From JAEXOD01 sp043805435 (GTDB taxonomy: Bacteria; Bacteroidota; Ignavibacteria; Ignavibacteriales; Melioribacteraceae), in the NCBI GenBank assembly GCA_043805435.1, contig JAZDHY010000111.1, positions 1-64,000 on the forward strand: a stretch of 64,000 nt of DNA, in the 5' to 3' direction. Both the position numbers and the translations under genes were made by a program. This document shows, in pieces, positions 38,041-46,159 of the stretch (positions are counted from its first letter, which is position 1; every line of letters starts with the position of its first letter). The notes below the pieces were generated by a model. It saw only the letters and a program-made list of their open reading frames with translations. It did not search any database and was not told where the DNA came from.

Positions 38041-38529
38041 ATCATACCTAATAACTATTAATAAAATAATAACTTAACATTCAACAACTTAAATTACAAA
38101 AAATTGCTTTAATGCCAAAATTAAATAAACATCAAATCTTAAGTGAATAATACCAATGTAAATATTTTTCATTATTTAATTTTTGGATCAAATTTATACA
38201 TTACACCGGTTAAATTCTGTTTATTAAAGGAAATTATTTGATTTGCTGGATATTCCTTTGGTGGAGTAACAATAAAAGACAAGCGGGTTTACAAAAATCT
38301 GATTCAAACAAAAGGAATTTCTATAGAATAATTGCGTAATTACCTAAATATTTAATAGAGTTATTTCTTCTAATTCGATTTTTTTATGCAACAATCACTA
38401 AAAATAAAAAAATCAAATTAAAAAAGATTATTAAATGATTTGCAAAAGAATAAAATTTATTTTATAATATTATAGATAATTATTATTGGAAATTACAGAT
38501 TTTACCAACATTTAAAAGCGGGTTAAAAG
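38041..38529. other. Divergent intergenic region with AT-rich inverted repeat
   Basis: About 490 bases between the divergent glycosidase and kinase-like genes. No gene seen. It contains an inverted repeat with 17-base arms and one mismatch, 38371-38387 (TAATTCGATTTTTTTAT) and 38404-38420. Promoters for both genes must lie here, but I could not assign them with confidence. Confidence 0.5.
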
Positions 38530-40104
38530 ATGAATTACAGTAATAAAAAGAATAAAAAAATTACAGAGGATTTAGAGGGCTATACAATTATAAATAAAAT
38601 TGGCGAAGGTGGAATGGGAGAGGTTTTTCTTGCCGTAGATAATAAACTTGGCTTAAAAGTTGCAATTAAATTACTGCCGCCGGAACTAATACTTGCTGCT
38701 GAATTAATTGAAAAATTTAAGCAGGAAACTGAAGTTCTAAAGTCTTTGATTCATGCAAACATTTCTGCATTTTTTAACTTTTTTGAGGAACAAAATTATT
38801 CGTATGTTGTTTTGGAATATGTACAAGGGAAAACGCTAAAGGAAATAATAAAACAAACCGGTGCAATAGAAGAAAAACGCGCCTTAAATATTTTCCGGCA
38901 AATGTTGGAAGGTATTGGTTTTGCCCATCAAAAAGGAATCATTCACTGCAATTTGAAGCCGGAAAACATTATGCTTGATTTTAAGGATAATGTTAAGATA
39001 ATGGATTTTGGATTAGCAAAAATACCGGGTAATAGAGTGACTATTAAAACTGCAATAAATATGGGGACGTTATATTATTTATCGCCAGAACAAATAAAAG
39101 CAGAAAAAAACATTGACAGACGATCCGATATTTATAGTTTGGGGACTATTTTATATGAAATGCTTACCGGTACTGTACCATTTAATACAAATGTTGAAAG
39201 TGATTATGAAATAATGAATGAAATTGTAACCGGAAGGGTCTTTAATCCGCGTAAAATTAAACCGGAAATAAGCGAACAAACGGCATTAGTAATTAGAAAG
39301 ATGATGAATAAAGAAAAAGAAAAACGCTATTCAACCTGTTGCCAATGTGGTGTTCATTTATCAATCCGAAAAGATAAAATACCAACAGAACCGATTTGTA
39401 AACCACAACCTCAGCTAAAAACTCGCAAACTAAAAAATTTTACTGAGCCGGAAATGATTTTAGTTGATACGGGAAGCTTTAACAGAGAAATATCAAATGT
39501 GTTTGCTGTTGAAAAAATAACACGCCTTGTAAATTTAGATAGTTTTTATATTGGCAAATATCCGGTTACACAACAAGAATGGATTGAAATTATGGGAAAC
39601 AATCCAAGTAATTTTAAAGGTTACAATTTACCTGTTGAACTGGTTAGCTGGAATGATATTCAAATATTTATTGAAAAAATGAATACAAAAACGGGCAAAT
39701 ATTTTTATCTGCCAACGGAAGCAGAATGGGAATATGCCGCTCGAGGAGGAAATAAATCCGAAAAATTTATATATAGCGGTAGTAATAATATTGATAAGGT
39801 TGCTTGGTATTCGGGTAATTCGGAAAATAAAACTCATCCGGTTGGCAAAAAGAAACCTAACGAATTAGGAATTTATGATATGACCGGAAATGTATGGGAA
39901 TGGTGTTATGATTGGTATGATGACACTTATTATAAAAATAGTCCTGTTCATAATCCAAAAGGACCGGATGATGGTACAGACCGCATTCTAAAGGGAGGTT
40001 CATGGCTTAACTACGATGATGGCTGTCACACTTCAAATCGTAGCTGGGACAATCCCAATAACCGTAATCATTATAGCGGTTTTCGATTAGCAAGGAAAGT
40101 ATAA
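38530..40104 (+). CDS. Protein kinase-like domain fused to formylglycine-enzyme-like domain; HRD Asp replaced by Asn
   Basis: 524 aa. Residues ~18-275 are a Ser/Thr kinase fold: glycine loop GEGGMGEVF (25-33), VAIK lysine (Lys47), DFG (159-161) and 'GTLYYLSPEQIK'. The catalytic loop reads HCNLKPEN (139-146) instead of HRDLKPEN, so the catalytic base Asp is Asn141. That predicts a pseudokinase or a very weak enzyme. A short linker with CCQCG leads to an FGE/SUMF1 domain (~310-523): 'MILVDTGSF', 'YPVTQQEWIEIMGNNPSNF', 'LPTEAEWEYAARGG', 'DMTGNVWEWCYDWYDDTYY', 'RILKGGSWL' and 'YSGFRLARKV'. No membrane segment. Such fusions occur in FCB and planctomycete genomes, where the FGE-like part is often a binding module. 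Its partners are unknown. Confidence 0.85.
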   Translation: MNYSNKKNKKITEDLEGYTIINKIGEGGMGEVFLAVDNKLGLKVAIKLLPPELILAAELIEKFKQETEVLKSLIHANISAFFNFFEEQNYSYVVLEYVQGKTLKEIIKQTGAIEEKRALNIFRQMLEGIGFAHQKGIIHCNLKPENIMLDFKDNVKIMDFGLAKIPGNRVTIKTAINMGTLYYLSPEQIKAEKNIDRRSDIYSLGTILYEMLTGTVPFNTNVESDYEIMNEIVTGRVFNPRKIKPEISEQTALVIRKMMNKEKEKRYSTCCQCGVHLSIRKDKIPTEPICKPQPQLKTRKLKNFTEPEMILVDTGSFNREISNVFAVEKITRLVNLDSFYIGKYPVTQQEWIEIMGNNPSNFKGYNLPVELVSWNDIQIFIEKMNTKTGKYFYLPTEAEWEYAARGGNKSEKFIYSGSNNIDKVAWYSGNSENKTHPVGKKKPNELGIYDMTGNVWEWCYDWYDDTYYKNSPVHNPKGPDDGTDRILKGGSWLNYDDGCHTSNRSWDNPNNRNHYSGFRLARKV

Positions 40105-40252
40105 TTATGAATTTAGAATTATAAATTATAAATTAAAACATAGTGTGAACTATTGTTTAGGTGGTATGCAAAAACAGGAGATTATACAAAACAATTATTA
40201 GCTGCCGATTGATGATCTTATCATTTAAAAGATTATTTGCAATCCTTATAAT

Positions 40253-40284
40253 AAAAAAAACACCTTTAACAAAGGTGCTTTTTT
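40253..40284. terminator. Bidirectional intrinsic terminator
   Basis: CACCTTT (40261-40267) and AAAGGTG (40271-40277) pair around AAC, with an A-run on the left and CTTTTTT on the right. It can stop the forward kinase-FGE transcript and, read in reverse, the symporter transcript that ends at 40343. Confidence 0.88.
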
Positions 40285-40342
40285 CAAATAGCTAACTTTT
40301 CGTTTAACAGGAAAACAAATTCTAATTAAAAAGTTTAAAAAA

Positions 40343-42439
40343 TTACATTTCTTTATCTGCTACAAGAATTTTACCATCAACAAATTGCGCACTTTCTCGA
40401 TGTTCTTGAGTAATGTAAACCTTACCGTCTTCAAAGTGAGGTTTACCGTAAACTGCGTGAACTGATTTTAGTCCGCCCAGATAGCGTCTTGCATCACTTA
40501 AATAAACCAAATCGCCTTCATTAGCAGCCATTTTTTCCATATCTGTTTCGGAAAAATAAACATTATTACTCTCACCCGAAATGAGTTCCCAATTAACTTT
40601 AATAGCAGAACCTTCAATTTCGTTAGGTTTGCTGCCCTTAAATAGTTCTTTAGCACGTGCAATTGACCAAACTGTTAAACCTTCGGTGGATTTTTGTTCA
40701 TCATATTTTACATAATAAGTTGAAGTTAATGCTACTAAAACGGCCAAAATAAAATTGATTGCTAATAAAAGAAATAATGGTAATGGGGTAAAACATATTA
40801 CAATAAAAAGAATAACAGAAACAACATCCATTATTATGATAATCCTTTTTACGTTTGGCGACTTTTTTAAGTTTTCTATATATGCTTTTAAGTATTTATG
40901 TATTAAAGTAATAAATACCGCCACTACAGTACAAGCCAATGTGTTATATAATGCTCCAATATAAATAAAAGGATGTGCAGCATCCATCGGAGTGCCATGA
41001 GCCAATGGCGCAATTAACTGAGCGGGAAATTTAGCCCCTAAAACCATTAATGTTAAACCGGCCACTAAAGAGGAAACAAGTGCAGCAGGAGAGAACTTTT
41101 TCCATAATACACCAAAAAATATTGCAACAACTAACGGTGGAGTTAAAGTTGAATGAAAATAACCGTGAGCTTCGTAAACAGTTGGAAATTGGCTAAATGG
41201 TATAACCGATAAGGCTCCAAGTGCGGTCATAACAATAGAGGCGTAACGTGCTACTGCCAATTCCTGTTTTGCCTCTTGTTTTTCCGTACCTCTTTTTTTA
41301 TGAAAATATTTTTTTAGCGGTTGGTGTATATCGTATATATATATTGCGGCTGTTGCGTTAATAAAAGTACTTACAGTTGACATAAGGGCTGCAATTAACG
41401 CAGCAACTATAAAACCAAAAACACCCGGTTTTGCTATTAAATTGGCAACAACAATAAATATTTCGTCGGGTTTGATGTTTGGATTAATTAAATTTGGATT
41501 CATCTCCGATATTGCTTTTCCTATCCAGCCGGCATTACTTACTACAAGCGCGGCAATTGGAAGCATAAAAAAGAGATTAAATGTTGCTGCTTTACGTCCT
41601 TCATCTACGCTTTTTGTTGCCATAAAACGCATTAATAAACCCATATTCATAAATAAAAAGGCAACAGAACCATCAAAACCATCCTGCCAAAATATACCTA
41701 CAAAATTAAAACTTGGCGGTTTATTAAAATCCGCAAAAGGTAATCGCCACGAAGGAGGTAAAAGATGCCAAAATGTATCTAATCCGCCAATATAATTTAA
41801 TCCTAGTATAAATAAAAGTACACCGGCAAAAAGTAAAATAATTCCTTGTACTAAATCTGTAAATATCACCGCAGTTTGTCCGCCAATGGTAATATAACTT
41901 CCCGTAAAAATAGCAGTTACTACTACAATGCCGGTTAATGAGACTTTTAATTGTAAACCAAATAGGGTTATATATTCCGGTAGTAGAGGAAGAAGAGCTT
42001 TACCAAGCGTTAAAAATCCAATACCTATATATCCAATAATATAAGCCAATAAAAATATTGTTACAAACGATCGGGCAGTTTTGCTAAAACGTCTTTCAAA
42101 ATATTCAGGAATAGAACGAATTTTAGAATAAATAACAATTGGCAGCCAGCCGAAAAAGAATAAAGGAATAAAAAACCAATCGTTCATATATGTCATTGTT
42201 GCAGAAATACCGTTTTCAAATCCTTTTGCAGAATATTTAATAAAACTATGACTGCTTACTCCTGTTGCAACAATAGAAAAAGCAATTATCCACCACGTAA
42301 AACGTCTTCCGCCAAAAAAGAAATCGTTTGTTGTCCTATTATATTTGCTAAAATAAGTGCCAAATGCTGTAACAATTAAAAAATATATTATAATTATTGC
42401 CCAATCTAATCCTGTGCCAATACTGTGATAACTTTCCAT
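40343..42439 (-). CDS. Sodium:solute symporter (SSS/SLC5 family)
   Basis: 698 aa, inner membrane. About 13-14 hydrophobic helices are visible, starting 'LDWAIIIIYFLIVTAFGTYFSKYNRTTNDFFFGGRRFTWWIIAFSIVATGVSSHSFI', the typical SSS opening in which the 'FFFGGR' segment precedes TM2. The sequence continues 'GSYITIGGQTAVIFTDLVQGIILLFAGV' with the family sodium-site helix. A soluble C-terminal tail of ~120 residues ('IEGSAIKVNWEL' to the end) makes it longer than the usual 500-560 aa. The substrate cannot be read from the sequence; sugars, acids and inositol are all carried by relatives. A 70-aa membrane protein starts 19 bases upstream in the same operon. Confidence 0.88.
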   Translation of the reverse strand: MESYHSIGTGLDWAIIIIYFLIVTAFGTYFSKYNRTTNDFFFGGRRFTWWIIAFSIVATGVSSHSFIKYSAKGFENGISATMTYMNDWFFIPLFFFGWLPIVIYSKIRSIPEYFERRFSKTARSFVTIFLLAYIIGYIGIGFLTLGKALLPLLPEYITLFGLQLKVSLTGIVVVTAIFTGSYITIGGQTAVIFTDLVQGIILLFAGVLLFILGLNYIGGLDTFWHLLPPSWRLPFADFNKPPSFNFVGIFWQDGFDGSVAFLFMNMGLLMRFMATKSVDEGRKAATFNLFFMLPIAALVVSNAGWIGKAISEMNPNLINPNIKPDEIFIVVANLIAKPGVFGFIVAALIAALMSTVSTFINATAAIYIYDIHQPLKKYFHKKRGTEKQEAKQELAVARYASIVMTALGALSVIPFSQFPTVYEAHGYFHSTLTPPLVVAIFFGVLWKKFSPAALVSSLVAGLTLMVLGAKFPAQLIAPLAHGTPMDAAHPFIYIGALYNTLACTVVAVFITLIHKYLKAYIENLKKSPNVKRIIIIMDVVSVILFIVICFTPLPLFLLLAINFILAVLVALTSTYYVKYDEQKSTEGLTVWSIARAKELFKGSKPNEIEGSAIKVNWELISGESNNVYFSETDMEKMAANEGDLVYLSDARRYLGGLKSVHAVYGKPHFEDGKVYITQEHRESAQFVDGKILVADKEM

Positions 42440-42458
42440 AATCCTTATTTCAATTTAT

Positions 42459-42671
42459 TTATAAATAAAGGGCTGCTAAAATCATTACAAGATGTATAAA
42501 GGCAAAATAAAAGAAACCAAAATACAAAATTTTATTCCAGTACCTATGCCTTTTACGGGTCAAATTAAGACCTTTACTTCTGCTAATTACAATCATACAA
42601 AGTATAAAAAAAACGCCGCCTACACCATAAAGATAAATAAACGGCAGCCATGTTTGCGAAAAGGGAGGCAT
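42459..42671 (-). CDS. Small two-helix membrane protein upstream of symporter
   Basis: 70 aa with two hydrophobic helices (residues ~9-29 and ~47-69) joined by a basic loop 'SRSKGLNLTRKRHRYW'. It lies 19 bases before the symporter start on the same strand. It could be an accessory subunit, as small partner proteins are known for some SSS transporters. I do not recognise the family. Its length, clear helices and spacing argue that it is real. Confidence 0.65.
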   Translation of the reverse strand: MPPFSQTWLPFIYLYGVGGVFFILCMIVISRSKGLNLTRKRHRYWNKILYFGFFYFAFIHLVMILAALYL

Positions 42672-42715
42672 GTTTGTTTTCCTGTTTTGTTGTAAATAAT
42701 TTTATTTAACCTTAA

Positions 42716-42736
42716 AAAGTAACAGCATGTTACTTT
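42716..42736. promoter_or_regulatory. Operator-like palindrome
   Basis: AAAGTAAC (42716-42723) and GTTACTTT (42729-42736) with a 5-base spacer, in the divergent gap between the small membrane gene and the envelope protein/TetR pair. It has the symmetry of a dimeric regulator site. The regulator is not known. Confidence 0.4.
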
Positions 42737-42795
42737 ATTAGCAAATTATATTTTTATTAAGCCGCTTTTATACAAATAAATTACTTTTTTGTTGC

Positions 42796-42815
42796 ATGTC
42801 ACCGTACAGTGACAT
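42796..42815. promoter_or_regulatory. TetR-type operator candidate
   Basis: ATGTCACCGTACAGTGACAT is a 20-base palindrome with 18 of 20 positions symmetric. It lies 45 bases before the start of the envelope-protein gene at 42860, whose operon partner is a TetR-family regulator. Length and symmetry are what TetR dimers bind, so autoregulation is likely. Confidence 0.6.
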
Positions 42816-42859
42816 ATATTTGATTTAGTAATTAAAATTATTTATTGAGAGTAAAAAAA

Positions 42860-43423
42860 ATGAAAAATTTATTAATATTAGGCTTATTAGTTCAAATAAT
42901 ATTAGGCGGTACGCTAAATGCACAAGAAACCAAGTTATGTACTAAAATAAATTATGGTGTTGAACTTGACGCTTTACCTTACATTTTTGGAGGGTATTAT
43001 GGTTCTGCGTGGTTAAAATATAATAACTTTAGAATAAGACCGGTAATAACCAAAATAACACAGCCAAAGTTTATTGTTGAAGATGGATTTAAAAATCTAA
43101 ATACAAAGGCTTATGCTTTAATAGTTGACTACTTTTTTGACGATAAAGAAATTATTAAAGGTTTATGGATTGGCACAGGATTGGAATATTGGGATAATAA
43201 CATAACTGAAAATATATCCAACAGTAAAAAAGAGTACCAAAATATTTATTTTACCATTGGGGGTGGATACGTAATAAATATTTGGAAAAATTTATATATT
43301 AACCCTTGGATTGCCGGACATTTAAAATTTGGCGGTAAAAGCGAATTAAAATTTGCATATAAAAATTATGCTGTTTCTAATTTTGTTCCGGAAGTTTCGG
43401 TTAAAATTGGATGGAGATTTTAA
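42860..43423 (+). CDS. Secreted or outer-membrane protein, hypothetical
   Basis: About 187 aa from the ATG at 42860; an in-frame TTG at 42845 is less likely, since GAGAG precedes the ATG. The N-terminus is a clear signal peptide ('MKNLLILGLLVQIILGGTLNAQE'). The mature part consists of alternating strands rich in Tyr, Trp and Gly and ends with an aromatic residue ('VSVKIGWRF'), the pattern of a small 8-strand outer-membrane barrel. It does not match a family I can name. The TetR-type gene starts 2 bases after its stop, so it is probably the regulated target. Confidence 0.7.
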   Translation: MKNLLILGLLVQIILGGTLNAQETKLCTKINYGVELDALPYIFGGYYGSAWLKYNNFRIRPVITKITQPKFIVEDGFKNLNTKAYALIVDYFFDDKEIIKGLWIGTGLEYWDNNITENISNSKKEYQNIYFTIGGGYVINIWKNLYINPWIAGHLKFGGKSELKFAYKNYAVSNFVPEVSVKIGWRF

Positions 43424-43425
43424 TT

Positions 43426-44025
43426 ATGGTAAAAAATAAAGAAGAAACAAAGTTAAAAATACTTGAAGCGGTTGAAAGCATAATTTTGCGTGACGGTTTT
43501 GCATATCTAGGAATTAATTTTATAGCCAAAGAGGCTGCCGTTGATAAAGTTCTTATATATAGATATTTTACTAACCTTAACGGGTTATTAAAAGAATTTA
43601 TTAGAAGAAAAGATTATTTTGCAAATACTAATAATATTGTTGCTGTAATTGAGAATGCCGATAAAACAGAATTAATTGTTATTATAAAATCAATCCTTAT
43701 TGAACAACTTAAATTTTTACTAAATAATAAAGTTTTACAGGAAATATTAATTTGGGAGTTAAGCAATAAAAATGAAGTTACGGATTTTATTGCCAACGAA
43801 AGAGAAAAGGCAGGTGTACTAAATTTAAACGCAATTGCTGTAAAGTTTAATAAAAATATTAATATTGAAGGAATATCCTCAATTATTGTAGGGGGTATTT
43901 ATTATTTGGTCTTAAGGTCAAAAACCGTATCGGTGTTTAATGGTGTTGATATTAATACGGAAAAAGGCTGGCTAAAAATTCAAGATGCTATTAATATTAT
44001 GGTTGATATTTTGTTTTTGGACTGA
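43426..44025 (+). CDS. TetR-family transcriptional regulator
   Basis: 199 aa from the ATG at 43426. GGAGA lies ~9 bases upstream, inside the end of the previous gene; an upstream ATG at 43411 would force a 13-base overlap. Residues 7-55 form the TetR helix-turn-helix: 'KLKILEAVESIILRDGFAYLGINFIAKEAAVDKVLIYRYFTNLNGLLKEF'. The C-terminal helical ligand domain is family-typical in length. It probably represses its own operon through the palindrome at 42796-42815. The ligand is unknown. Confidence 0.88.
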   Translation: MVKNKEETKLKILEAVESIILRDGFAYLGINFIAKEAAVDKVLIYRYFTNLNGLLKEFIRRKDYFANTNNIVAVIENADKTELIVIIKSILIEQLKFLLNNKVLQEILIWELSNKNEVTDFIANEREKAGVLNLNAIAVKFNKNINIEGISSIIVGGIYYLVLRSKTVSVFNGVDINTEKGWLKIQDAINIMVDILFLD

Positions 44026-44811
44026 GCCAATAAATAAATTGGGAATTTGCAGTAAAAGATACATTCGTAAAAATAATACTACAGATAACAAAATAGTTGG
44101 AAAAAGAATTTTTTACAATATTGCAATTCGGTTTTTAATAAAAATATTCTTTTGCTTCCAAAGTTAAATATACCGTATTAAAATTTGGGTAGAAATAAAA
44201 GAATGGCAATTTTTTTAATAAAAACAATGTTACCATTTAAGGATTTTACAGCTATTTTTCTGTTTTTGTTATAATCATGTCATTCATACGGGATTTTATT
44301 ATACCACATAACATATTATTATATAGGCATTAACGTGTATTTATTCCACGTAAGTACGGAAGAGTTGTGTTATGTGTGTAACTTTAAGGAATAGTATTTT
44401 AAAATATTTCATAAAATCCCCAATTATTACATAGTCCGGTCATCTATCCGGTTTAAAATAAGCCAAAAGATACTGCCTAACTTGAAACCTGTTTAGTGTT
44501 GTCTGCTATTATCAGGCATTGCTCCGTAGTACCGAGGTGAATGTTTTACAGTTGGTTACATGCCCCGGAATTTCTCTGAAATTCAAAATAAAAGATTAAA
44601 AAATTGTAATTGTACTAAAACCGGACGCCGGCTAATTTTTGTTGCCAAGCATAACAAAAAAATATTAGTATTTATCAAACAATAATAAAATAAAATATTT
44701 ATTTACAATGTTTAGTTTTTTTTTGTAAATTAAATAATTAATATTATATTTAATATTAAACGCATTTGTAATATTTGCTAATTGTTTTTTAATAACAAAA
44801 AAACCGGTATA
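44026..44811. other. Intergenic region with nested inverted repeats
   Basis: About 790 bases with no supported gene. It contains a striking set of nested complementary segments (44290-44420) and a palindrome GAATTTC-TCT-GAAATTC near 44570. It precedes the NtrC-type regulator, so it should hold that promoter. I could not assign promoter boxes. Confidence 0.5.
44290..44420. repeat. Nested inverted repeats, possible structured RNA or miniature element
   Basis: Three pairs nest in order: GGGATTTTAT (44290-44299) with ATAAAATCCC (44411-44420); CACATAACA (44305-44313) with TGTTATGTG (44368-44376); ACGTG (44333-44337) with CACGT (44347-44351). All arms are perfect. Together they would fold into one long interrupted hairpin of 131 bases. 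Confidence 0.55.
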
Positions 44812-46158
44812 ATGAAAAACTCCCGTATATTAATTATTGATGATGATGATACATTATGCTATTTACTTAAAGAAGAATTGATTAGTGAAGGATATTTTGT
44901 AGAAATTGTATATAATTCAAATAAAGCAATAGACTATATAAAAAAAAGCTCGCACGATTTACTTTTGCTTGACCTTGAAATGAATGGAGTTTCGGGATTA
45001 GATATTCTTAAATTTGTTAAAGACAGTCAACCCGATTTGCAGGTAATAGTATTAACTGCAAATAGTGACATGCGGACAGCTATTGAATGTATTCGTAATG
45101 GAGCTTACGATTTTATTAACAAACCGTATCAGTTCGAACAACTTCAAGTTTCAATAGAAAGAGCACTTGCACATAAAGATTTGGTATTAAAAAATACAAT
45201 ACTTACTTCAAAAATAAATCAAACTATACCGCATAAAATAATTGGCGAAAGCAAAGGAATTAAAGAAATAATACATTTGGCAGAAAAAGCTGCGCGTGCT
45301 GATTCCAATATCTTATTACAGGGCGAAACAGGCACCGGTAAAGAATTGTTTGCCGAATATATACACAAGTGTTCATCCAGAAACGAAAAACCGTTAGTTG
45401 CCATAAATTGTGCTTCTTTGCCCGACCAGTTAATTGAAAGTGAATTATTTGGATATGAAAAAGGTGCCTTTACTGATGCAAAATCATCCAAACAAGGTTT
45501 AGTGGAAATTGCAAACGGCGGTACATTATTTTTAGATGAAATTGGCGAGTTAAGTTTGGCTTTACAGCCAAAATTTTTAAGATTTTTGGAAAATGGAGAA
45601 TTTAGACGTATTGGCGGAATAACAAATTTATCATCAAATGTTCGAGTAATTGGTGCCACTAATAAAAATTTAATGGAAGAAGCGGAAAAGAAAAATTTTA
45701 GAAGAGATTTATTATTTAGATTAAATGTAATAACATTAACTATTCCTCCTTTAAGAGATAGAGGGCACGATATATCATTGCTTTCAAATTACTTTTTAAC
45801 TAAAAAATCGCCATTACGGTCACCAAAAAACCTTTCACCTGAAGCCGAAAAAGATTTATTAAGTTATAGTTTTCCCGGCAATGTAAGGGAGCTTGAACAT
45901 ATTATAGAGCGTGCAATTATTTTTAGCGAGGATGGGGCTATTTTACCACGCGATTTAAATTTGCCTAAAGAAAGAGGGTACAGAACAAATAACGAATACG
46001 ATTTTGAAGATGGAGTAGTAACATTAGAAGAAATTGAACGCAATCATATTTTAAAAGTTTTAAATCAACAAAGTTGGAACCGAGAAAATTCAGCACGTGC
46101 ATTAGGGATAAGCCAAAAAACCTTATATTCAAAAATTAAAAATTATAATCTTCAATAA
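44812..46158 (+). CDS. NtrC-family sigma-54-dependent response regulator
   Basis: 448 aa from the ATG at 44812 (an in-frame TTG lies 30 bases earlier). The receiver domain has 'ILIIDDDDTLCYLL', Asp in 'LLLLDLEMNGVSG', 'VLTANSD' and 'FINKPYQ'. The AAA+ domain has Walker A 'GETGTGKE' (~171-178), the sigma-54 contact loop GAFTDA at 218-223 (consensus GAFTGA) and 'GGTLFLDEIGELSLALQ' as Walker B. A Fis-type helix-turn-helix ends it ('NRENSARALGISQKTLYSKI'). It activates transcription from sigma-54 promoters when phosphorylated. The kinase one base downstream is its probable partner, and the sigma-54 site before the pilin genes is a probable target. Confidence 0.93.
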   Translation: MKNSRILIIDDDDTLCYLLKEELISEGYFVEIVYNSNKAIDYIKKSSHDLLLLDLEMNGVSGLDILKFVKDSQPDLQVIVLTANSDMRTAIECIRNGAYDFINKPYQFEQLQVSIERALAHKDLVLKNTILTSKINQTIPHKIIGESKGIKEIIHLAEKAARADSNILLQGETGTGKELFAEYIHKCSSRNEKPLVAINCASLPDQLIESELFGYEKGAFTDAKSSKQGLVEIANGGTLFLDEIGELSLALQPKFLRFLENGEFRRIGGITNLSSNVRVIGATNKNLMEEAEKKNFRRDLLFRLNVITLTIPPLRDRGHDISLLSNYFLTKKSPLRSPKNLSPEAEKDLLSYSFPGNVRELEHIIERAIIFSEDGAILPRDLNLPKERGYRTNNEYDFEDGVVTLEEIERNHILKVLNQQSWNRENSARALGISQKTLYSKIKNYNLQ

Positions 46159-46159
46159 T

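Noticed and set aside
43985..44167. 60-residue forward frame at the end of the TetR gene
   Set aside because: Mostly overlaps the TetR gene in another frame and has no supported start.
44480..44535. Integron-like attC site (TGCCTAAC ... CAGGCA)
   Set aside because: The right-hand core does not match GTTRRRY and no integrase or cassette genes are nearby.
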